NCBI RefSeq assembly: GCF_009757775.1
Contig: NZ_RHLK01000002.1
Coordinates: 440,113-504,112 of the forward strand
Source: Paenibacillus lutrae
Lineage (GTDB): Bacteria; Bacillota; Bacilli; Paenibacillales; NBRC-103111
Length of the DNA: 64,000 bases
Reading direction: 5' to 3'
Under the pieces are notes generated by a model that did not search any database, was not told the DNA's origin, and was given only the letters and a program-made list of their open reading frames with translations. A program made the position numbers and the translations under genes. Shown here one piece after another: positions 16,444 through 42,528 of this stretch (positions are counted from its first letter, which is position 1; the number at the start of each line of letters is the position of its first letter).

Positions 16444-18423
16444 ATGGCTGTTCAGAAGGAACCGGACTACGCCATTGACTATGGAGATCGGGCTGCTTCC
16501 GCGGGGATTTCAGTGTTTTCAGAGCAGTTTGACGATGCTTTTTATTACGACGGGGATGACCTGGGTGCGCGGTATGCACCGGATCGGACCGGCTTCCGGC
16601 TATGGGCGCCGACGGCATTCGAGGCCTTCCTGGTGCTCTATGAGAGCTGGCAGGGGGAACCGCAGCAGATTGTGGCTATGGAACGGTCTGTAAAAGGAAC
16701 TTGGGCAGTGACTGTCCCCGGGGACCTCGAAGGCCTTTATTATACGTACCGGGTCCGGATCGGCGAACAATGGAATGAAGCGGTGGATCCTTATGCGAGA
16801 GCGGTCGGCGTCAACGGAGACCGGGGATACTTGATTGACCTGTCCCGGACGAACCCTTCTGATTGGCTAAAGACAGACGGAGGGCTGCGGGGCGCAGGAC
16901 CGGAACCGGCATCTGCCGTCGATGCCGTTATATACGAAGTGAATATTCGTGACTTTACGGTTCATCCGGCAAGTGGTGCCGCCCATAAAGGGAAATTTCT
17001 CGGTTTAAGTGAACCGGGTACACGTGGACCCGGAGGGATTAAGACGGGTCTTGATTATCTGGCGGATCTTGGCGTTACGCATGTGCAGCTTATGCCGGTA
17101 TACGATTTCAGCACGGAAAGCGTAGATGAGACCCGCCTGGAGAACGGCCAGTATAACTGGGGATACGATCCCAAGAATTACAATGTGCCGGAAGGCTCCT
17201 ACGCGACGGACCCCTATGATCCGGCCGCCCGTATCCGGGAATTGAAAGAGCTCATCGCTGCGCTCCACAGCCGGGGACTGCGGGTGATTATGGATGTGGT
17301 TTATAACCATATGTATGACGCTTACCGCGCTAATTTGACGAAGCTTGTCCCAGGCTACTATTTCCGCTATAAAAGTGACGGCACCCTCTCCGACGGGTCT
17401 TTCTGCGGCAACGAAATGGCCTCGGAAAGACGAATGGTGCGGAAATTCATTCTCGATTCCGTACTCTACTGGGCGAAGGAATACCGGATGGACGGTTTCC
17501 GCTTCGATCTGATGGGACTTCTCGATGTCGGCACGATGACGGAAATCCGCATGAAGCTGGATGAGATAGACCCTTCTATGATTCTGATAGGGGAAGGCTG
17601 GATCATGGAGACCGAGCTTCCTTGGCCGGATAGAGCCAATCAGCAGCAGTCGGCCCGGCTGCCCCGGATCGGCCAATTTAATGATGTGCTCAGAGACGCG
17701 GTCAAAGGGAATATTTTTGACGCGCAGTGGAGCCGGGGGTTTATCGGCGGCGATACGCATGCCGCGTTCGGGGTAAAACTGGGTATTGTGGGAGGCATTC
17801 CTTATCACGAAGGCATGAAGCTCTTTGCCCAGGAGCCGGGGCAATGTGTGAATTTTGCGGAGTGTCATGACAACCGGACACTGTGGGATGGAATTAGCCT
17901 ATCGGCCGGAGAACGGCCGGATGAGGTGCGCAGGCAGATGCACCGGCTTGCGTCCGCGATCGTACTGACGAGCCAGGGAATTCCGTTCCTACATGCCGGG
18001 CAGGAGTTCATGCGGACCAAGAACGGAGTCGAGAACAGCTACAATTCGCCGGATGAGATTAACCGGATCGACTGGGAGCGGTGCTTCGAGCGGCAGGATG
18101 ATGTGGCCTATCTGAAAGCGCTGATTGCGCTGCGGGCCGGGCATCCTGCTTTCCGGATGAGAAGCGCGGAGGAGATTCGCAGCAGGCTGTACTTTGAGCA
18201 TGCAGCCGGGCACTGCATTGCCTACACCCTGCGGGATCATGCGGGTGGCGATGCGGCAGCGCATCTGTACGTGCTGTATCACGCGGGAGAGGGAGATACC
18301 ACTCTCTACCTGCCGGAGCTTGGCGAATGGAAGATTCTATTCGGCGTGGAGCACGTCAGAAGGCTGGAAGCAGGCGTTCTGGAGGCAGGCGGAATCGGAA
18401 TGATTGTATTAGCTGTCAGCTGA
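16444..18423 (+). CDS. pulA: Type I pullulanase (GH13, cytoplasmic)
   Basis: The protein has 659 aa with no signal peptide. The N-terminal 30-130 region is a CBM48-like beta domain (FRLWAPTAFEAFLVLY). YNWGYDP is the diagnostic type I pullulanase motif. The GH13 catalytic set is in place: nucleophile Asp355 in FRFDLMG, acid/base Glu384 in GEGW, and Asp476 in ECHDN (more usually ESHDN or NSHDN). It cleaves alpha-1,6 branches of pullulan, glycogen or branched maltodextrins. It is probably monocistronic. Confidence 0.93.
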   Translation: MAVQKEPDYAIDYGDRAASAGISVFSEQFDDAFYYDGDDLGARYAPDRTGFRLWAPTAFEAFLVLYESWQGEPQQIVAMERSVKGTWAVTVPGDLEGLYYTYRVRIGEQWNEAVDPYARAVGVNGDRGYLIDLSRTNPSDWLKTDGGLRGAGPEPASAVDAVIYEVNIRDFTVHPASGAAHKGKFLGLSEPGTRGPGGIKTGLDYLADLGVTHVQLMPVYDFSTESVDETRLENGQYNWGYDPKNYNVPEGSYATDPYDPAARIRELKELIAALHSRGLRVIMDVVYNHMYDAYRANLTKLVPGYYFRYKSDGTLSDGSFCGNEMASERRMVRKFILDSVLYWAKEYRMDGFRFDLMGLLDVGTMTEIRMKLDEIDPSMILIGEGWIMETELPWPDRANQQQSARLPRIGQFNDVLRDAVKGNIFDAQWSRGFIGGDTHAAFGVKLGIVGGIPYHEGMKLFAQEPGQCVNFAECHDNRTLWDGISLSAGERPDEVRRQMHRLASAIVLTSQGIPFLHAGQEFMRTKNGVENSYNSPDEINRIDWERCFERQDDVAYLKALIALRAGHPAFRMRSAEEIRSRLYFEHAAGHCIAYTLRDHAGGDAAAHLYVLYHAGEGDTTLYLPELGEWKILFGVEHVRRLEAGVLEAGGIGMIVLAVS

Positions 18424-18658
18424 ATAATCGCTATAAGTGAACCCGGTGCCGGAGGCAGCCGGGTTTTTCTATGCCGACAGACAGAGCGGTTCGGGTAACC
18501 CCGCCTGTACTTACCAAACTGTACAAAAAGAAAGAATAAGAGATTACAGATTTAACTGGAAGGGTAAATTTATACAGATGGATCTGGAAATCGTCGGTTA
18601 TTACAGCTTCTTGTCAGGAGATGAGAGTCTATATATTGGGGATAGAGGAGAGATTACT

Positions 18659-19450
18659 GTGAAGCGGAAAATTCTGATAACCGGTGCTTCCGGCATTATC
18701 GGGCAGGCCATTATGGACGGACTGCGCGGAATAAGGAAGTACGAAGTGTTGGGAGCGGATATTGAGGCGGATGAGAAGAAGGGGATTGTTCCACTGGATA
18801 TCAACGACCCTGTCAGGCTGGAGGAATTGACCAAAGGCGTGCATACGCTGCTGCACATTGCATGGGCCGAGGACGATGAGGATTTTCTGGGCAAAGTACT
18901 GCCCGTCAATGTAGCGGGCGCTTATCACGTATACGAGGCTGCGCGTAAGAATGGCGTCAAACGGGTTATTTTCGCCAGCTCCAATCATGCGACAGGCTAT
19001 TACAAGGTTGGTGAGGATGTGGAGGTAACCGATCCCTACCGGCCTGACAGTTTCTACGGCTTGAGCAAATGTTACATTGAACTGCTTGGCAGGCTTTATG
19101 CCGATAAGCATAATATTTCGTCCATTAATATGAGGATCGGGAATTTCCCGGGAGACGACCGGCCTCATTCCGAGCGGTCCGCTCATATTTGGATTTCCTC
19201 CCGGGATATGGTGCAGTTGGCCGTACGCTGTATCGAGGCGGATTCTTCGATCAAATTTTTGTGTTTGTACGGCACGTCTAACAACTCGGGGAATTATTAC
19301 GATATCGGCTATTTGAAGCAGATGATCGGTTATGAACCCCAGGATGACGCTTCCGAGCTTCTGGAAGACGCCCGGCGGCGCAAGAAGAAGATCAAGCAAG
19401 ACGAGACCTCTTATCAAGGGGGAGGCTATGTGGATAAGCGGCCTTCTTGA
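18659..19450 (+). CDS. NAD-dependent epimerase/dehydratase family, uronate-dehydrogenase-like
   Basis: The protein has 263 aa. GASGIIG near the N terminus binds NAD. YGLSK gives the Tyr/Lys pair, and ASSNHATGYY is close to the SSNHTIGYY segment of uronate dehydrogenases. MRIGNFP and ISSRDMVQL are also shared with that group. It probably oxidises a hexuronate (glucuronate or galacturonate) to the aldarolactone, but substrate proof is lacking. The GTG at 18659 has AGAGGAGAG upstream; the longer in-frame extension to 18437 has no support. A terminator follows. Confidence 0.75.
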   Translation: MKRKILITGASGIIGQAIMDGLRGIRKYEVLGADIEADEKKGIVPLDINDPVRLEELTKGVHTLLHIAWAEDDEDFLGKVLPVNVAGAYHVYEAARKNGVKRVIFASSNHATGYYKVGEDVEVTDPYRPDSFYGLSKCYIELLGRLYADKHNISSINMRIGNFPGDDRPHSERSAHIWISSRDMVQLAVRCIEADSSIKFLCLYGTSNNSGNYYDIGYLKQMIGYEPQDDASELLEDARRRKKKIKQDETSYQGGGYVDKRPS

Positions 19451-19467
19451 GTGCCATTTCCCTGTCA

Positions 19468-19517
19468 AAAAAGCCCGGAAGAGAACACTTCGCTGAGTGT
19501 TCTCTTCCGGGCTTTTC
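19468..19517. terminator. Long terminator after the epimerase, shared with the converging small gene
   Basis: AAGCCCGGAAGAGAACACT (19471-19489) pairs perfectly with AGTGTTCTCTTCCGGGCTT (19496-19514) across TCGCTG, flanked by A and T runs on both sides. Confidence 0.9.
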
Positions 19518-19524
19518 ATAGCTG

Positions 19525-19704
19525 CTAGAAGCCGTCTTTAATCTGCCGGGCTGTTAAGTCGTAGTCCCATCTCGTATAACGGCTTAATTTCTCAATGGTC
19601 TGGGTCGCACCGCTGTTTTTAGCTTGCAGGCTTGGGGATGCGAAAACAATCGTGCAGGCGGAAATACCGATTCCGGCAATCATGCCGGATACAAACTTTT
19701 TCAA
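19525..19704 (-). CDS. Small exported or membrane-anchored protein, unknown function
   Basis: The protein has 59 aa. Residues 1-25 (start KKFVSGMIAGIGISACTIVFA) look like a signal peptide or anchor, followed by a short polar tail ending in QIKDGF. The TTG at 19704 is preferred because GGGAG lies 8 nt upstream; the GTG at 19713 overlaps it. A Cys at residue 17 is inside the hydrophobic core and not in a lipobox. I do not recognise a family. The shared terminator at 19468 supports it as a real transcript. Confidence 0.55.
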   Translation of the reverse strand: MKKFVSGMIAGIGISACTIVFASPSLQAKNSGATQTIEKLSRYTRWDYDLTARQIKDGF

Positions 19705-19904
19705 TGGAATCACTCCCAGAAGAGGATTAGGGAAGGGAAACTAAAGATGAAGACGTATCAATTCAGGAAATGTTTCCAAATGATAGATCCCGGATTTCCT
19801 TTTAAACGTAAACCGGCTTCCTGGTTCCGTCCCCGTTCAGAACGGCTGCCGCATGGACCATGGGAGTCCTTTATTGAGGTTGAAAAAGGGGCTCATTCCG
19901 TACC

Positions 19905-19947
19905 TTGTAAAGTTTTCCATATTATGCTACCATAGCTTTACATGGTA
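19905..19947 (+). promoter_or_regulatory. PadR operon promoter with overlapping dyad
   Basis: TTGTAA (19905-19910), a 17-bp spacer and TACCAT (19928-19933). The -10 is the left arm of TACCAT-N8-ATGGTA (19928-19947). PadR proteins bind dyads with an 8-bp gap (ATGT-N8-ACAT type), so autoregulation is likely. Confidence 0.6.
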
Positions 19948-19989
19948 CCTTGCAATAATTAGTACCAAGCAAAGTGATGGTGAATAACC

Positions 19990-20313
19990 ATGAATGTACA
20001 ATTCAAGAAAGGCGTCCTGGAGCTGTGTGTACTCGTATTGACGGCACGGCAGGACCGTTATGGATATGAACTGGTGGAGCACATCTCCCGCAGGTTCGAA
20101 ATTGCGGAAGGGACCATCTATCCGCTATTGCGCAGATTGACGCTTGACGGTTTGTTCTCTTCTTATCTCAAAGAATCCACGGAAGGGCCGCCTCGCAAAT
20201 ATTACAAGCTCACAGAGCAAGGACACGTAGTCATGAGCGAGCAGATTGCGGAGTGGCGGCTATTTGCCAAAGGCGTGGAGGAAATGATTGAGGAGGGACA
20301 ATCCGGTGAATAA
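19990..20313 (+). CDS. PadR-family transcriptional repressor
   Basis: The protein has 107 aa with the PadR winged helix: [45 protein letters not shown], then a C-terminal dimerisation helix. It is the first gene of a three-gene operon with DUF1700 and DUF4097 proteins, a frequent envelope-stress arrangement in Bacillales. It overlaps the next gene by 8 nt. Confidence 0.9.
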   Translation: MNVQFKKGVLELCVLVLTARQDRYGYELVEHISRRFEIAEGTIYPLLRRLTLDGLFSSYLKESTEGPPRKYYKLTEQGHVVMSEQIAEWRLFAKGVEEMIEEGQSGE

Positions 20314-20863
20314 AGAAACCTACTTGCGCGAATTGGCCCGTTACCTGAAGTCTCTGCCTCAACTCGAACAAGATGAAATTTTGGGCGATTATGAAGCCCA
20401 TTTCGAACATGCCGCTTACCGGGGCCGCTCGGAGGAAGAAACGGCTCATGGTCTCGGCCAGCCGAAACTAATCGCCAGAGAAGTGCTGGCCCAGCTGCAG
20501 GTCCGCAAGGCGGGACTATCGCCAACGCTCGCCACGGTCACCAAAGCGGCGCTTGCTACGGCAGCTCTGGGCACCTTCAATCTGGTGCTGGTGCTGGTGC
20601 CGTTCCTCGGGAGCCTCTTCCTGCTCGGCTGCTGCTATCTGCTGGCACTGGCATTGCTCGGATCGCCGGTCATTATGCTTATCCAGCACGGATTTGCGGT
20701 ATCCCTGCTCAGTGATTTATTCCTGATGCTGGGCTACATCGGGCTCGGAATCATCCTGATTCTGGGTCTGTTCCAACTTACGAAATGGTACTTCAGACAA
20801 ACGGTACGCTATTTGAACTACAATCTTCAAATGGTGGAAAGGAGATACAAGAATGTCGGTTAG
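20306..20863 (+). CDS. DUF1700 family membrane protein
   Basis: The protein has 185 aa. The N-terminal helical segment ([37 protein letters not shown]) is the DUF1700 signature. Two long hydrophobic stretches follow, forming about four transmembrane helices. The GTG at 20306 follows AGGAGGGA (20291-20298) and overlaps the padR stop. Function is unknown; it acts with the adjacent PadR and DUF4097 genes, perhaps as their membrane sensor. Confidence 0.82.
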   Translation: MNKETYLRELARYLKSLPQLEQDEILGDYEAHFEHAAYRGRSEEETAHGLGQPKLIAREVLAQLQVRKAGLSPTLATVTKAALATAALGTFNLVLVLVPFLGSLFLLGCCYLLALALLGSPVIMLIQHGFAVSLLSDLFLMLGYIGLGIILILGLFQLTKWYFRQTVRYLNYNLQMVERRYKNVG

Positions 20864-21599
20864 AAAGCTATTCATTCTCGCGGGGTCGTTGATCGGTATT
20901 GCCATAATCGGTAACGTCATTCTGTTCTCTATGGGCCAGTCCCCTTTTAATCTCGTTGAATTGAATCAGAAGCAGAGCGTAAGCACCGATGGATTACGGG
21001 AAGTGAAGGTCGAGTCCCATATCGGGGAGATCGAGGTTATACCTGCAGACGGGAATGAAATCCAGGTTCAGATGAACGGCAAGGCTACACGCAAATGGGA
21101 AAAGGATTATGAGCTGACGGCCGTCAAGAATAACGGTGTGCTGACAGTCGAATTCAAAGAAAAGGGCGGACTGAGAGTGTTCGACTTGTACAGTAAAATC
21201 AAGCTTTCGGTAGCGATCCCGGCAAATACGGGAGTAGAGCTGCTGGAAGTCAAAACCGATACGGATCCGATCCGGGTCCACAACATCCGATCCGGTCAAT
21301 TTGCCTTCAGCAGCGATACGGGCAGCATCGATGCAGATGTGCCAAGCGGCCAGTTCGATGTCAAATCGGACACTGGTAATGTGACCCTCCGGTTGAAGGA
21401 GATCGCCGGTCCGATCACCGTCGTTACAGATACCGGTCATATTACCGTCCAGACGAGTACAGCTCCTGCGTCCCTGAGTACGAACCTGCAGACCGATAGC
21501 GGAGTAAAGAAAGTGACGCTGCCGGAATCGGCAGGAAGTGCCGGTCCTTTAGTAGAATTGCGATCCGACAGCGGTGATGTAAGTTTGCTGAACGAATAG
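20853..21599 (+). CDS. DUF4097 beta-strand repeat protein, membrane anchored
   Basis: The protein has 248 aa. A single N-terminal anchor (LFILAGSLIGIAIIGNVILF) is followed by repetitive beta-strand units with SDTGS/SDTGN/TDTGH/SDSGD motifs typical of DUF4097 (LiaG/YvlB-like) adhesin-fold proteins. It lies outside the membrane if the N terminus is cytoplasmic. It overlaps the DUF1700 gene by 11 nt. It is probably an envelope-stress effector; the precise role is unknown. Confidence 0.82.
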   Translation: MSVRKLFILAGSLIGIAIIGNVILFSMGQSPFNLVELNQKQSVSTDGLREVKVESHIGEIEVIPADGNEIQVQMNGKATRKWEKDYELTAVKNNGVLTVEFKEKGGLRVFDLYSKIKLSVAIPANTGVELLEVKTDTDPIRVHNIRSGQFAFSSDTGSIDADVPSGQFDVKSDTGNVTLRLKEIAGPITVVTDTGHITVQTSTAPASLSTNLQTDSGVKKVTLPESAGSAGPLVELRSDSGDVSLLNE

Positions 21600-21804
21600 A
21601 AATTTTTATACCTCCTAACGTATTTCCTACTCACAATACGGCTAACAGCCTGCCAAATCTACCTCAATCGTTTAAACCCCTGAACCAGCTGAATCTGCAA
21701 GTGACAGTTAAACCGATCCGTTATTAGCTACCTTCTTGTTGTGAGAAATGCCGGAAATGGGCGTCGTGCGTCTAAGTGTATCCATTTTAAGGAGGTAATG
21801 AATA

Positions 21805-22575
21805 ATGCTGCAAGTTGTTAATAAAAATGTAATTTTGAATTGCTCCGGTTTAAGAAAAACGTATGCGACCGGGACCGAACTCTTCCATGCCGCTAAAGAT
21901 ATCAATCTGGAGCTTTACGAAGGTGACTTTACCGTTATTATGGGCAGCTCCGGGTCCGGTAAGTCCACCCTGCTGTACATGCTGAGCGGACTCGACAGTG
22001 TGACCTCGGGAGAGATTTATTTCAAGGGCAAGCGGATTGATGATTATTCCGAGACGGACTTGGCTCATTTTCGCGCTAAACAAATCGGTTATGTATACCA
22101 GTCGATCAATCTCGTACCGGATTTGACACTTTTCGAGAATATCGCTTTTCCGGGATATGTGGCGGGCTTCAGCAAGAGCGAAGTGAAGGGAAAAGCTTTG
22201 TCGCTGATGAAAAAAATGGGCATAGACGGCCAGAAGAACAGGCTGCCGTCCCAGGTATCCGGCGGACAGCAGCAGAGAGCGGCCATAGCCCGCGCACTCA
22301 TTAATTCCCCGGAAATTATTTTTGCCGATGAGCCTACCGGTGCACTAAGCCAGGAGCAGGGAACGGCGATTCTCGACATTCTGACCGGGATGAATCAGCA
22401 GGGCCAGTCCGTTGTGATGGTGACGCATGATCTGAAGGCGGCTTGCAGAGCCGACCGGCTCATTGTCGTAAAAGACGGCCGCATTGCGGGTATTCTCGAA
22501 CTGGATAAATTCCGGGAAGAGAACATAGACGCCCGCGAGAAAATGATTTATGCCTTTGTCTCGGGAAAGGAGTGA
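21805..22575 (+). CDS. ABC transporter ATPase, MacB/LolD-type
   Basis: The protein has 256 aa. Walker A is GSSGSGKS (47-54), the Q-loop YVYQS, the signature VSGGQQQR, Walker B IIFADEP and the H-loop VTHD. AAGGAGG precedes the ATG. It pairs with the FtsX-type permease 6 bp downstream. In Bacillales such pairs export or sense peptides, or act on the envelope. Being next to the lipopeptide cluster it could serve self-protection, but the terminator between them makes it a separate unit. Confidence 0.92.
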   Translation: MLQVVNKNVILNCSGLRKTYATGTELFHAAKDINLELYEGDFTVIMGSSGSGKSTLLYMLSGLDSVTSGEIYFKGKRIDDYSETDLAHFRAKQIGYVYQSINLVPDLTLFENIAFPGYVAGFSKSEVKGKALSLMKKMGIDGQKNRLPSQVSGGQQQRAAIARALINSPEIIFADEPTGALSQEQGTAILDILTGMNQQGQSVVMVTHDLKAACRADRLIVVKDGRIAGILELDKFREENIDAREKMIYAFVSGKE

Positions 22576-22581
22576 CGGACG

Positions 22582-24990
22582 ATGTATCCCATTTGGCTGC
22601 TTTGCTTATCCAATTTAAAGAGGAAGAAAGTCCAGACGGTATTTATCGGCCTGATCATCATGCTTGCTTCCTTGCTGTTCTCGACAGCAATTGTGGTCAT
22701 GAACAATACGGGGAGTATTTACTCCGATTTTCACAACCGGGTCAACGGCTCGCATGAACTTCTGAGGCTAGAGGAAGGACTGCATGATCCGGCTGTTGTT
22801 CACGAATGGTGGGAGAAGCAGTCGGGCGTGACCGCATCCGAAATGATGCGATACCGCTATATAGCAGGCTATTCCCATGGTGACAAGGCCTATCCCAATA
22901 CGGATTTGTTTATGATGGATACACCGGCCAGGCCGATGGCTGTCGATCAGCTTGTCTTTGTGCAGGGCAGCCAATCGCCGGTTCCGCAAGCCGGAACGAT
23001 TTGGATTCCGACTTCCCTCGCTTACGCGAACAAGATCAATGTCGGAGATACGCTTTCGTTCCAGAAAGATGCCGAAACCCTGCAGCTCCAGGTATCTGCC
23101 GTGGTAGTCGATATTCCTTACAGTTCACCGTTCACCTCTACATCGAGAATCTGGATGAACACTCAGGACTATAAACAGAGTCTGTCCGTCATGGAGGGGA
23201 AAGACCGGCACATGATGGGGCTTAGATTCGATAACTACAGCCAGAGCGCTTCTTATTGGGCGGCTTTCGAGAAGAAACTGGGCACACCTTATCTGGAATC
23301 GGTGTCGAGATTTGAAAGTTTATCGTCTTTCTATATGATTACGAATAAAATGATCGGCTTCATCATGATTTTCCTGGCCGTGTTTATGATCATCGTAGCC
23401 CTCTACACGGTTGGATTCACTATCTCCGACGCGATCTTATCGAATTACAAGACGATCGGGGTGTTGAAATCGATGGGCTTCACTTCGGGAAAAACCGTCG
23501 GGATTTATGTCATTCAGTACGCGCTGCTGGCTGTTGTCGCAGTTGTGCCGGGCATCGTGCTCAGTTATTTCTTCTCGCGGACCGTTGTGGAGATGTCCCT
23601 GTCTTATCTGAGGACACCGGATTCAGGAATCGGGATTGAGTTCGGGGCATCGGCGGTTATCGTCGGACTGCTGATCATCGCTACCGTAATTGCGGCGGCG
23701 TACTTCTTCTCGAATAAAGCCCGCTCCATCCAGCCGGTTCAGGCCATCCGTTTCGGTATGTCGGAGAAGGATTCTGCTAAAATGACGCTTCGGATGAAGA
23801 CGTCCAGCGGCAGGCTGTTCGGGTTTGACCGCCTCCCGATTCCGGTCTCGATCGGGCTCAGAGGAGTAATGAAGAATACCCGGGGCTCGCTGCTGATGGC
23901 GCTGATCTCGGCTTCGACGACTGCCGTGCTTATCTTCGGATTTGTCTTTATCTTCAGCATTGTGTCCATGAACACGACTATTGCTTCTTGGGGATACGAT
24001 TCCTCGGATGTCTCGCTAAGAATCGACAATAACTTGCAGGTATCGAACAAGGAGTTTGAGCAGGATGTCCTGGCCGATCCCAGAATTAAGAACCACAGTC
24101 GTCTGGGGGAGATTAACGGTGTGCTGCCAGTAGGCTCTGCAGGTAATTCCAAGCCTGGCGAAGATTCGTTAAGTGTAATCATGTCCGTTGTAGAGGGCAA
24201 ATATGACGATATCGGAGTCGTTAATCTGGAAGGGCGCAATCCCGCCGGGCCGAACGAAATCGCCGTCGGAGTCAATGTGGCCCGGACGCTTAACAAATCC
24301 GTCGGCGATTCGCTGGACGTCTATATTCAGGGCGAGAAAACAACGCTGACCCTTACGGGTATCTATCAGGCAATTGCAAATATGTCTTATTCCGCCCGGG
24401 TACCGGTAGAGGCGGTACGCAGCATCCAGCCTGACTTTGATGCTATGGACGCGTACTTCATTAATCTCCAGCCCGGTACTTCTCCCGACAGCTTTGTTCA
24501 AGAAGTGGAAGGCAAATTCGGCAGTGCCGTATGGGCAGCCACTCACGAATCACTCGTGAAGCAGGTGTTCTCTCAAGCTGTAGCTGTACTTGTACTTCCC
24601 ATGACGATTATGGGTCTGCTGTTCGTCATCGTGACCCTGGTTATCGTCTACAGCATATGCCGCATCAACATCCGTAAGGAACAGAAAACATATGGAATTT
24701 ACAAGTCAATCGGGATGACATCCAGAGAGATACGGTCCGCAGTTACGTCGGGTACGCTGGCCCTGTCCGCAGTCGGGGCGTTGGCAGGCATACCGCTGGG
24801 CCTATACGGACTGCCCGTTCTGCTGAATTATATTTTGTCGGATTACGGGATTGTTAAAATGCCGCTCATTATGAATTGGGGAGGAATCGGGACTGCTGTA
24901 CTGTTAAGCTTCTTAGCAGTAGGCTTCGGATCATGGGGAGCTTCCAAAGTAGTCAGAGCCACATCTCCGCGAATTCTCACCGTCGAATAG
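22582..24990 (+). CDS. ABC transporter permease, FtsX/MacB superfamily
   Basis: The protein has 802 aa. An N-terminal helix (VFIGLIIMLASLLFSTAIVVM) is followed by a large extracytoplasmic region, three helices around residues 255-370, a fourth helix near 440, a second extracytoplasmic region, and a final three-helix FtsX block with YSICRINIRKEQKTYGIYKSIG. The halves (FtsX repeats with YKTIGVLKSMG and YGIYKSIGMTS) match duplicated permeases. It works with the ATPase just upstream. The substrate is unknown. Confidence 0.9.
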   Translation: MYPIWLLCLSNLKRKKVQTVFIGLIIMLASLLFSTAIVVMNNTGSIYSDFHNRVNGSHELLRLEEGLHDPAVVHEWWEKQSGVTASEMMRYRYIAGYSHGDKAYPNTDLFMMDTPARPMAVDQLVFVQGSQSPVPQAGTIWIPTSLAYANKINVGDTLSFQKDAETLQLQVSAVVVDIPYSSPFTSTSRIWMNTQDYKQSLSVMEGKDRHMMGLRFDNYSQSASYWAAFEKKLGTPYLESVSRFESLSSFYMITNKMIGFIMIFLAVFMIIVALYTVGFTISDAILSNYKTIGVLKSMGFTSGKTVGIYVIQYALLAVVAVVPGIVLSYFFSRTVVEMSLSYLRTPDSGIGIEFGASAVIVGLLIIATVIAAAYFFSNKARSIQPVQAIRFGMSEKDSAKMTLRMKTSSGRLFGFDRLPIPVSIGLRGVMKNTRGSLLMALISASTTAVLIFGFVFIFSIVSMNTTIASWGYDSSDVSLRIDNNLQVSNKEFEQDVLADPRIKNHSRLGEINGVLPVGSAGNSKPGEDSLSVIMSVVEGKYDDIGVVNLEGRNPAGPNEIAVGVNVARTLNKSVGDSLDVYIQGEKTTLTLTGIYQAIANMSYSARVPVEAVRSIQPDFDAMDAYFINLQPGTSPDSFVQEVEGKFGSAVWAATHESLVKQVFSQAVAVLVLPMTIMGLLFVIVTLVIVYSICRINIRKEQKTYGIYKSIGMTSREIRSAVTSGTLALSAVGALAGIPLGLYGLPVLLNYILSDYGIVKMPLIMNWGGIGTAVLLSFLAVGFGSWGASKVVRATSPRILTVE

Positions 24991-25001
24991 AATAAGATTC
25001 T

Positions 25002-25042
25002 AAAAGCAAACGATCAGCATTCGCTGCCGTTTGCTTTTTTTT
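25002..25042 (+). terminator. Rho-independent terminator after the ABC transporter
   Basis: AAAAGCAAACG (25002-25012) pairs with CGTTTGCTTTT (25028-25038), with nested CAGC/GCTG, then a T run. It isolates the transporter from the synthetase cluster. Confidence 0.92.
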
Positions 25043-25129
25043 AATTTCATGTAATGATTGTAATTTTACTTAAAAAAGTTTAGAATGGTTAAAAATTGTT
25101 AATTTACAAGAACTATATCTTACGAATTA

Positions 25130-25158
25130 TTGACATCTTTTTACCCGTCGATGAAAAT
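25130..25158 (+). promoter_or_regulatory. Candidate promoter of the lipopeptide synthetase operon
   Basis: A perfect TTGACA (25130-25135), a 17-bp spacer and GAAAAT (25153-25158, 4/6). If used, the mRNA leader before the first synthetase gene is about 570 nt. Confidence 0.4.
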
Positions 25159-25366
25159 AAAGGTAATAATCTTTAGTGATTCATCACTCTTCTCCTCAGA
25201 CACCTTCAGAGCTCGGCCATGCCAGACTCTAATAGACTCCCAGCTAGAACTCTTTGGCCTTACACAATCCATTCCAGCCGGCCGCCACCATCAATAACAA
25301 AATCCCTTGTAATTCAACGCTTTATCGCTTTCTGCGCTATTTTACAACAGAATAGAGGTCATGAAT

Positions 25367-25423
25367 ATGGTTAAATCGACTTACTTAATTATTGAACTAA
25401 AGTACCAGATGTTGGAATTTTAG
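25367..25423 (+). CDS. Possible short leader peptide (18 aa)
   Basis: An ATG at 25367 lies 8 nt after AGAGG (25354-25358) and opens 18 codons (MVKSTYLIIELKYQMLEF) inside the synthetase leader. It may be a translated leader, or chance or debris. There is no coding evidence beyond the ribosome site. Confidence 0.25.
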   Translation: MVKSTYLIIELKYQMLEF

Positions 25424-25630
25424 CTAAAGTTTATAGGGATATACTCCCAGATGCCAACCGTGTCGTGAGAAAAAGACCATGCTTGAACAAACGCGGATAG
25501 GAAGATTGCCTCCGTCAACAAAGGACGACACCCGTCACTTCATAGCAGCCGTATAGGTAGATTGATAGGTATACAGCTCCGGTTCAGGGGCGTTGTATGC
25601 TTCTTTATACCCATAAAAAAGAAAATATAG

Positions 25631-42316
<16,686 letters not shown>

Positions 42317-42431
42317 CCGGATTGATAGGCCCGGTCAGAGCAAACAGCCGACCAAGGTGGCCCTCCATACAAGCGGGATTTGAGCGGGATATGGGTTAAC
42401 CGTAAGGCTGGCTAAATCAGCCGGAAAGAGG

Positions 42432-42466
42432 CTGCCGGTCTGGTCCAATGTGGAAAGCACCGGCAG
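42432..42466 (+). other. Hairpin between the first two synthetase genes
   Basis: CTGCCGGT (42432-42439) pairs with ACCGGCAG (42459-42466) with a 19-nt loop in the 212-bp gap. Only a weak T-rich tract follows, so it may be an mRNA processing or stabilising element rather than a terminator. Confidence 0.45.
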
Positions 42467-42528
42467 ACCGATTTCTTTAAACTCGGACAGACAGGGCATT
42501 TTTTCTAAAAAATAGGGAGTGAGCAGTC

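Noticed and set aside
19747-19935. 62-codon ORF upstream of the PadR gene with a plausible ribosome site
   Set aside because: Its end runs into the PadR promoter and operator, its composition is not protein-like, and no family is recognised.
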